A stretch of 64,000 nucleotides of DNA from JBFIHF01 sp964411125 (lineage in GTDB: Bacteria > Myxococcota_A > Bradymonadia > Bradymonadales > Bradymonadaceae): positions 1 to 64,000 of the forward strand of contig CAYPJU010000024.1 in the NCBI GenBank assembly GCA_964411125.1, in the 5' to 3' direction. Both the position numbers and the translations under genes were made by a program. The stretch's first letter is position 1. The number at the start of each line of letters is the position of its first letter. Under the pieces are notes generated by a model. That model did not search any database, had not been told where the DNA came from, and worked only from the letters and a program-made list of their open reading frames with translations. Below are positions 60,792-64,000 of the stretch, one piece after another.

Positions 60792-60840
60792 TTTTGTCCT
60801 CCGCGGGGCGCCGCCACTGTAAGGCTGGCCCTCGCGACGG

Positions 60841-62316
60841 TCAATCGAGGTCGCCCATGGCCCATCGCATCGCACCGTCGACCAGATCGACGCCCGCTTC
60901 GGTCGGGTGGTAACCGAACTCGTAGGAGATCTCGGAATCCACCAGGTCCTCGGAGATCAGAACCCTCCGCGAGCCCGACGGTTCTCCGTTGGTGAGGAGC
61001 GCATCGGCGTCGACGGCGACGACGAGGTCCTGCGCAGCTTGCTCGTCGACGACCCAGCGTCGCACACCCGCGACCCACCCCGCATTGGTGAAGGAGTCGA
61101 AGGGAGCGAGCTGCGAACCCACGTCGAACGTCTGACCGGTCACCGTCGCGATGCCCTGAGGGACGTCCGCCGTGAGAGTCCAGGTCGACATCTCGGAATC
61201 GGCGTCGTCCACGTCTTCGGCGAACTGCATCTGTTCGGCGAGCGTCGTATGATTGAAGAACGCGACCACCGGGACGGGAAACTGCCGCAGCGCGCTCCCC
61301 ACACCGTCTACGTCCGAATTCGTGGCGACGACGACGAGATCGCTGCCCGCCACGTCGAGCGACGATTCGTCGACTCGGATCACTTCGCAGCCGAGCAGAC
61401 GCATGCGTTGCTCGAGGTGAATTGCCGCGAGGTGGTTCGGCTCGTCCATGCGATCGAGATCCGTGACCAGGTGGCAGGTCTTGTTCGGCGCCGGCGGAGC
61501 GTATTCGAGCGACCAGTAGAAGACGTGATCGAACGCGTCCCACGCCTGTCGGGTCAACGTGTCCATCTGACGGGTGGCGAGTACGAAGCGCCGGGATGCG
61601 GCCGGGCCCGCGTGGGTCTCGGAGTCGGCATCGTACGCAAGCATCGCGGCATGCGTCTTCTCCACGGGCGGGAAGCTCCCGATCTGCACGCCCCCCGGGC
61701 CCAGCTCCTCGTCGGCGACGAACGCCCGGTCCGACGTCGTGATCTGGAAGTCGCCCAGGGCCACCGGAAACGAAGGATGCGCCACGTCGACGGAGATCGT
61801 GGATCCGTAGTACGGCTCCGAGCGGGTCCCTCGCCACAGCGACATCGCGGTCGCCGCGGCCGAGTTCCCGAGGATCACGACTGGAACGGCGGTGTTGGTC
61901 AACTGGCTATACTGGGTGTCGCGGAAGTTCTGATTGGCTTCGGGAACCACCACCAGATCGACGTCGCCCGCGATGAAGCCGGCGGGCTCACGAAAGACGA
62001 CCTCTGCGTCCCACCGAAAACGAAGGTAGGCCGCGATGGCGCGAATGGCCCCCGAGTTCCCGAACGGCGCTCCGATGTCGACCGCGACCCCGATCCGCGG
62101 CGGCTCCATCTCGACACGACCGAGATCCGGCATCCCATCCGCCGCTCCCATGTCGGGGCTGACGACGTCCGCCCGCGCATCGGGCGCGGCGTCGAGGGTT
62201 TCCCCGCCCGCATCTTCGATCGACCCCAGATCGGGCGACGGATCGGCATTGTTCAACTCTCCCGGCGACGGGATGCAGCCAGACGTCGCGACGAGAACAA
62301 GGAGGAGGCGTTTCAT
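60841..62316 (-). CDS. Lipoprotein with duplicated Rossmann-like domains
   Basis: A 491-residue lipoprotein (lipobox TSGC), then a Pro/Asp-rich linker of about 70 residues. Two related alpha/beta modules follow, each with a VDLVVVPEANQN- or SDLVVVATNSDVD-like strand followed by VPVVILGNS or VPVVAFFNH. The layout resembles ThuA-like or glutamine-amidotransferase-like folds, but no catalytic Cys is evident. Function unknown. panB follows by 49 bases in the same direction. Confidence 0.7.
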   Translation of the reverse strand: MKRLLLVLVATSGCIPSPGELNNADPSPDLGSIEDAGGETLDAAPDARADVVSPDMGAADGMPDLGRVEMEPPRIGVAVDIGAPFGNSGAIRAIAAYLRFRWDAEVVFREPAGFIAGDVDLVVVPEANQNFRDTQYSQLTNTAVPVVILGNSAAATAMSLWRGTRSEPYYGSTISVDVAHPSFPVALGDFQITTSDRAFVADEELGPGGVQIGSFPPVEKTHAAMLAYDADSETHAGPAASRRFVLATRQMDTLTRQAWDAFDHVFYWSLEYAPPAPNKTCHLVTDLDRMDEPNHLAAIHLEQRMRLLGCEVIRVDESSLDVAGSDLVVVATNSDVDGVGSALRQFPVPVVAFFNHTTLAEQMQFAEDVDDADSEMSTWTLTADVPQGIATVTGQTFDVGSQLAPFDSFTNAGWVAGVRRWVVDEQAAQDLVVAVDADALLTNGEPSGSRRVLISEDLVDSEISYEFGYHPTEAGVDLVDGAMRWAMGDLD

Positions 62317-62389
62317 GTTGGTCCGTCTGGAGTGACTCTTCCGTCATTGTCGACGGCGACGCGGCACGACGCAAGGATTACGGGCTTCG

Positions 62390-63175
62390 TCAGTAGACGC
62401 CCCGCATGCGCTCCTTTGCAGGAAGAATCTCCAGGCACGTGGTCCACCATCCGGTGCGTATCGTCTCGACGAACTCCTCCGGGAGTTGTTCGCGCCGCAT
62501 CTCGTCGGCGAGCCGTTCGTGATCGTAGGCGACCTTGCGCGGCTCGATCGCGAGCCCGTGGGGCCCCTCGGTGACGAGGACCCAGTCGACCCGCAGATCT
62601 CCGTCGTTGGCGGGCCGGCCGATCGCCCCCACGTTGCAGACGATCCGCCCGCTGGGGAGCGTGCGTTTCCACGGGATCCCGGTGTGGGTCACGAAGAGCA
62701 CGTCGGCGTCGGCTTGCTCGAGCAGATGCTCGAGGAAGAGGTCGGGAGCGGTCGACTCCCAGAGGAACTCGTTGACCCGCCGTGGGGACCCATGCGCCAT
62801 CAGGACACGTGCGCCGCCCCACGTCCGGCGGAAGTGGGTCGGAAGATCGCGCAGCCAATCCTTGTGCGTGTCGGAGGTGTTCGCGAGCGTGTAGTCGTAG
62901 GAAATCTGCGCGAAATGATTGTCCCGCGGGTCCACGTAACCGCACGCACAGTCGTCGAGCCGGTTCCCGATCGAATGGTCGTAGTTCCCCTGCATGACGT
63001 GCATCCCCGACTCTTCGCGCAAGCGGGGAAAACTTGCATCGGGCGTCGGGCCGAAACCGCCGACGTCCCCCAGACAATAAAGCTCTTCCACCCCTTCGGC
63101 GCGCGCCGCCTCGATCGTCGCATCGAGGCTGAGCCAGTTGTTGTAGACCCCTCCGAAGAGAGCCCATCGCCTCAC
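62390..63175 (-). CDS. Metallophosphoesterase-fold protein with altered first metal motif
   Basis: A 261-residue calcineurin-like protein. GDVGGFGP, GNYD, MAHGSPR and FVTHTGIP are conserved metal or substrate segments, but the first motif, normally SDxHGN, reads GGVYNN (residues 8-13), so one metal site should be impaired. The start is GTG at 63175, which overlaps the radical SAM stop as GTGA; a GTG three codons earlier is possible. Translation coupling suggests it acts with the radical SAM enzyme. Confidence 0.78.
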   Translation of the reverse strand: MRRWALFGGVYNNWLSLDATIEAARAEGVEELYCLGDVGGFGPTPDASFPRLREESGMHVMQGNYDHSIGNRLDDCACGYVDPRDNHFAQISYDYTLANTSDTHKDWLRDLPTHFRRTWGGARVLMAHGSPRRVNEFLWESTAPDLFLEHLLEQADADVLFVTHTGIPWKRTLPSGRIVCNVGAIGRPANDGDLRVDWVLVTEGPHGLAIEPRKVAYDHERLADEMRREQLPEEFVETIRTGWWTTCLEILPAKERMRGVY

Positions 63176-64000
63176 GTCCGACACGTGACCCCCTCCACGT
63201 GACAGGTCCAGCACGCGGGATGGTCGAGCGCGATCGGTTTCGCCCCATCGGCGAGCCGGTCCCCCATCTTCGCTTCGGACACCTCGATCAGGATCGGGCA
63301 GGGGAAGACGCCCTTCGCGGTCACCATGCGGCAACTCGAGCACTGCAGGTCGTGTTCTTCCCCTTCGAGGAGGTCGCCTTCGACCAGCCGCTCGTAGGGC
63401 TGATACCCTTCCGCCCGCCGCTCTTCCCGGCCGATCTTGAACGGCGAGAGGAACTTCAAGCGAGGCTTGTCGATGCCGCGGTTGCGGAGGAGTTGGATGA
63501 ACCGACGGCGGCCGTCCTCGGCGCCGAGGTCGGCGTGGCACGTCGTCACCGTTATCACCGGATTCACGCCGTGCGACCAGAGTCGGTCGATCGCCGCGAG
63601 GATCTGCTCGAAGGTCTTGCGGCCGCGGATCGCGTCGTTCTCCTCGGCGGTAGTTCCGTCGAGAGAGACGCGGATGTCGAGCGAGTACCGCGAACTCCGG
63701 AACGTTTCGCCGAGCCAGGCCGCCATCTCGTCGTCGATCAGAATGCCGTTGGTGAGGATCGAGAGCGGGGCGAGCCGCAGTGTCGCCTCGATGATCTCAC
63801 GGATGTCGGGGTGCATGAACGGCTCTCCCCCCGTGAAGTAGACCTCCTTCGGGGCGAAGGACTTCGCGTCCTCCAGCGTCTCGAGGACCTGCTCTGTCGA
63901 CATGACGGGGTGGGAATCGTTGTTCGGGCCGCAAGAGATGAAGCAATGCAAGCACGCGAGGTTGCAGACGGTCCCCGTGACCTGTAGCCAGAGCGTGTCG
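63172..64000 (-). CDS. Radical SAM enzyme, 5' end beyond window
   Basis: At least 276 codons; the N-terminus is cut by the window edge. The radical SAM cluster motif CNLACLHC lies near the edge, followed by SAM-binding YFTGGEPFMHP, ILTNGILI and DIRVSLDGTTAEENDAIRG. A C-terminal Cys set (CSSCRM...PCPIL...CWTCHVEGVTC) is consistent with SPASM-type auxiliary Fe-S clusters. Characterised relatives modify peptides or make cofactors; the substrate here is unknown. Its stop overlaps the start of the phosphoesterase-like gene. Confidence 0.85.
   Translation of the reverse strand, partial: DTLWLQVTGTVCNLACLHCFISCGPNNDSHPVMSTEQVLETLEDAKSFAPKEVYFTGGEPFMHPDIREIIEATLRLAPLSILTNGILIDDEMAAWLGETFRSSRYSLDIRVSLDGTTAEENDAIRGRKTFEQILAAIDRLWSHGVNPVITVTTCHADLGAEDGRRRFIQLLRNRGIDKPRLKFLSPFKIGREERRAEGYQPYERLVEGDLLEGEEHDLQCSSCRMVTAKGVFPCPILIEVSEAKMGDRLADGAKPIALDHPACWTCHVEGVTCRT

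Overview
The window is GC-rich bacterial DNA with almost no gene-free space. Features that point to a Myxococcota-like (former Deltaproteobacteria) organism are the many secreted Cys-rich lipoproteins with Asn-Asn-Gly-Thr linkers, OmpA-type and lipoprotein genes carrying calcium-binding thrombospondin type-3 repeats, a zinc-ribbon Ser/Thr kinase with an AgmX/PglI-like tail, an FHA/TPR membrane protein and an NtrC-type two-component pair. This placement is inference from gene content, not from a marker-gene tree. Two runs of exactly 100 N (36321-36420 and 58425-58524) look like assembly gaps of unknown size, so this is probably a draft or metagenome scaffold.

Layout. 1-519: a GGGGTGC heptamer array, a 140-bp tandem repeat and an inverted copy of it, with no gene. 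520-5986: two paralogous Cys-rich lipoproteins with DUF4397-like domains, separated by a clear terminator. 6085-12118: a divergent FadH-like flavoprotein coupled to ribosomal protein S1, a membrane metallophosphoesterase and a zinc-ribbon/membrane protein pair. 12257-14230: a predicted TIM-barrel protein and a membrane-anchored E2-like acyltransferase homologue that has lost its catalytic His. 14285-21936: two lipoproteins, a sigma-54 response regulator with its histidine kinase, an FHA/TPR protein and a single-domain response regulator. 22204-25922: a basic low-complexity protein, a lamin-tail-domain lipoprotein coupled to a stand-alone LeuA-type regulatory domain, and a solitary GspF-like protein with a small membrane partner.

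25927-35114 is a long minus-strand block: serA, methylmalonyl-CoA mutase large subunit, biotin carboxyl carrier, biotin carboxylase, a hypothetical protein, an O-methyltransferase and two tandem amidohydrolases, several joined by 1-4 nt overlaps. The carboxylase and mutase genes fit propionyl-CoA to succinyl-CoA conversion, which needs cobalamin. 35250-41627: a DcsG-like ATP-grasp protein, two paralogous small lipoproteins (one crossing a gap and carrying an in-frame TGA), a methyltransferase, argS and a second zinc-ribbon membrane protein. 41714-50794: crotonase, OmpA/TSP3 porin-like protein, a DUF4261-like protein, a Ser/Thr kinase, an esterase and a large TSP3/FG-GAP lipoprotein. 51018-57335: 4-hydroxy-2-oxovalerate aldolase, M14 carboxypeptidase, DUF4190 protein, 4-oxalocrotonate decarboxylase and two lipoproteins.

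The most interesting element is a cobalamin riboswitch (57374-57537, minus strand) whose only nearby target is a lipoprotein predicted to be a beta-propeller on an Asn-rich tether (56061-57335). By analogy with Bacteroidetes BtuG this could be a surface vitamin B12 capture protein of an unrelated lineage. Immediately upstream lies about 1.1 kb of very dense CCGG repeats next to a four-helix-bundle (S23/Avd-like) gene. The window ends with panB-panC, a lipoprotein, a metallophosphoesterase-fold protein with a broken first metal motif, and a radical SAM enzyme cut by the window edge.
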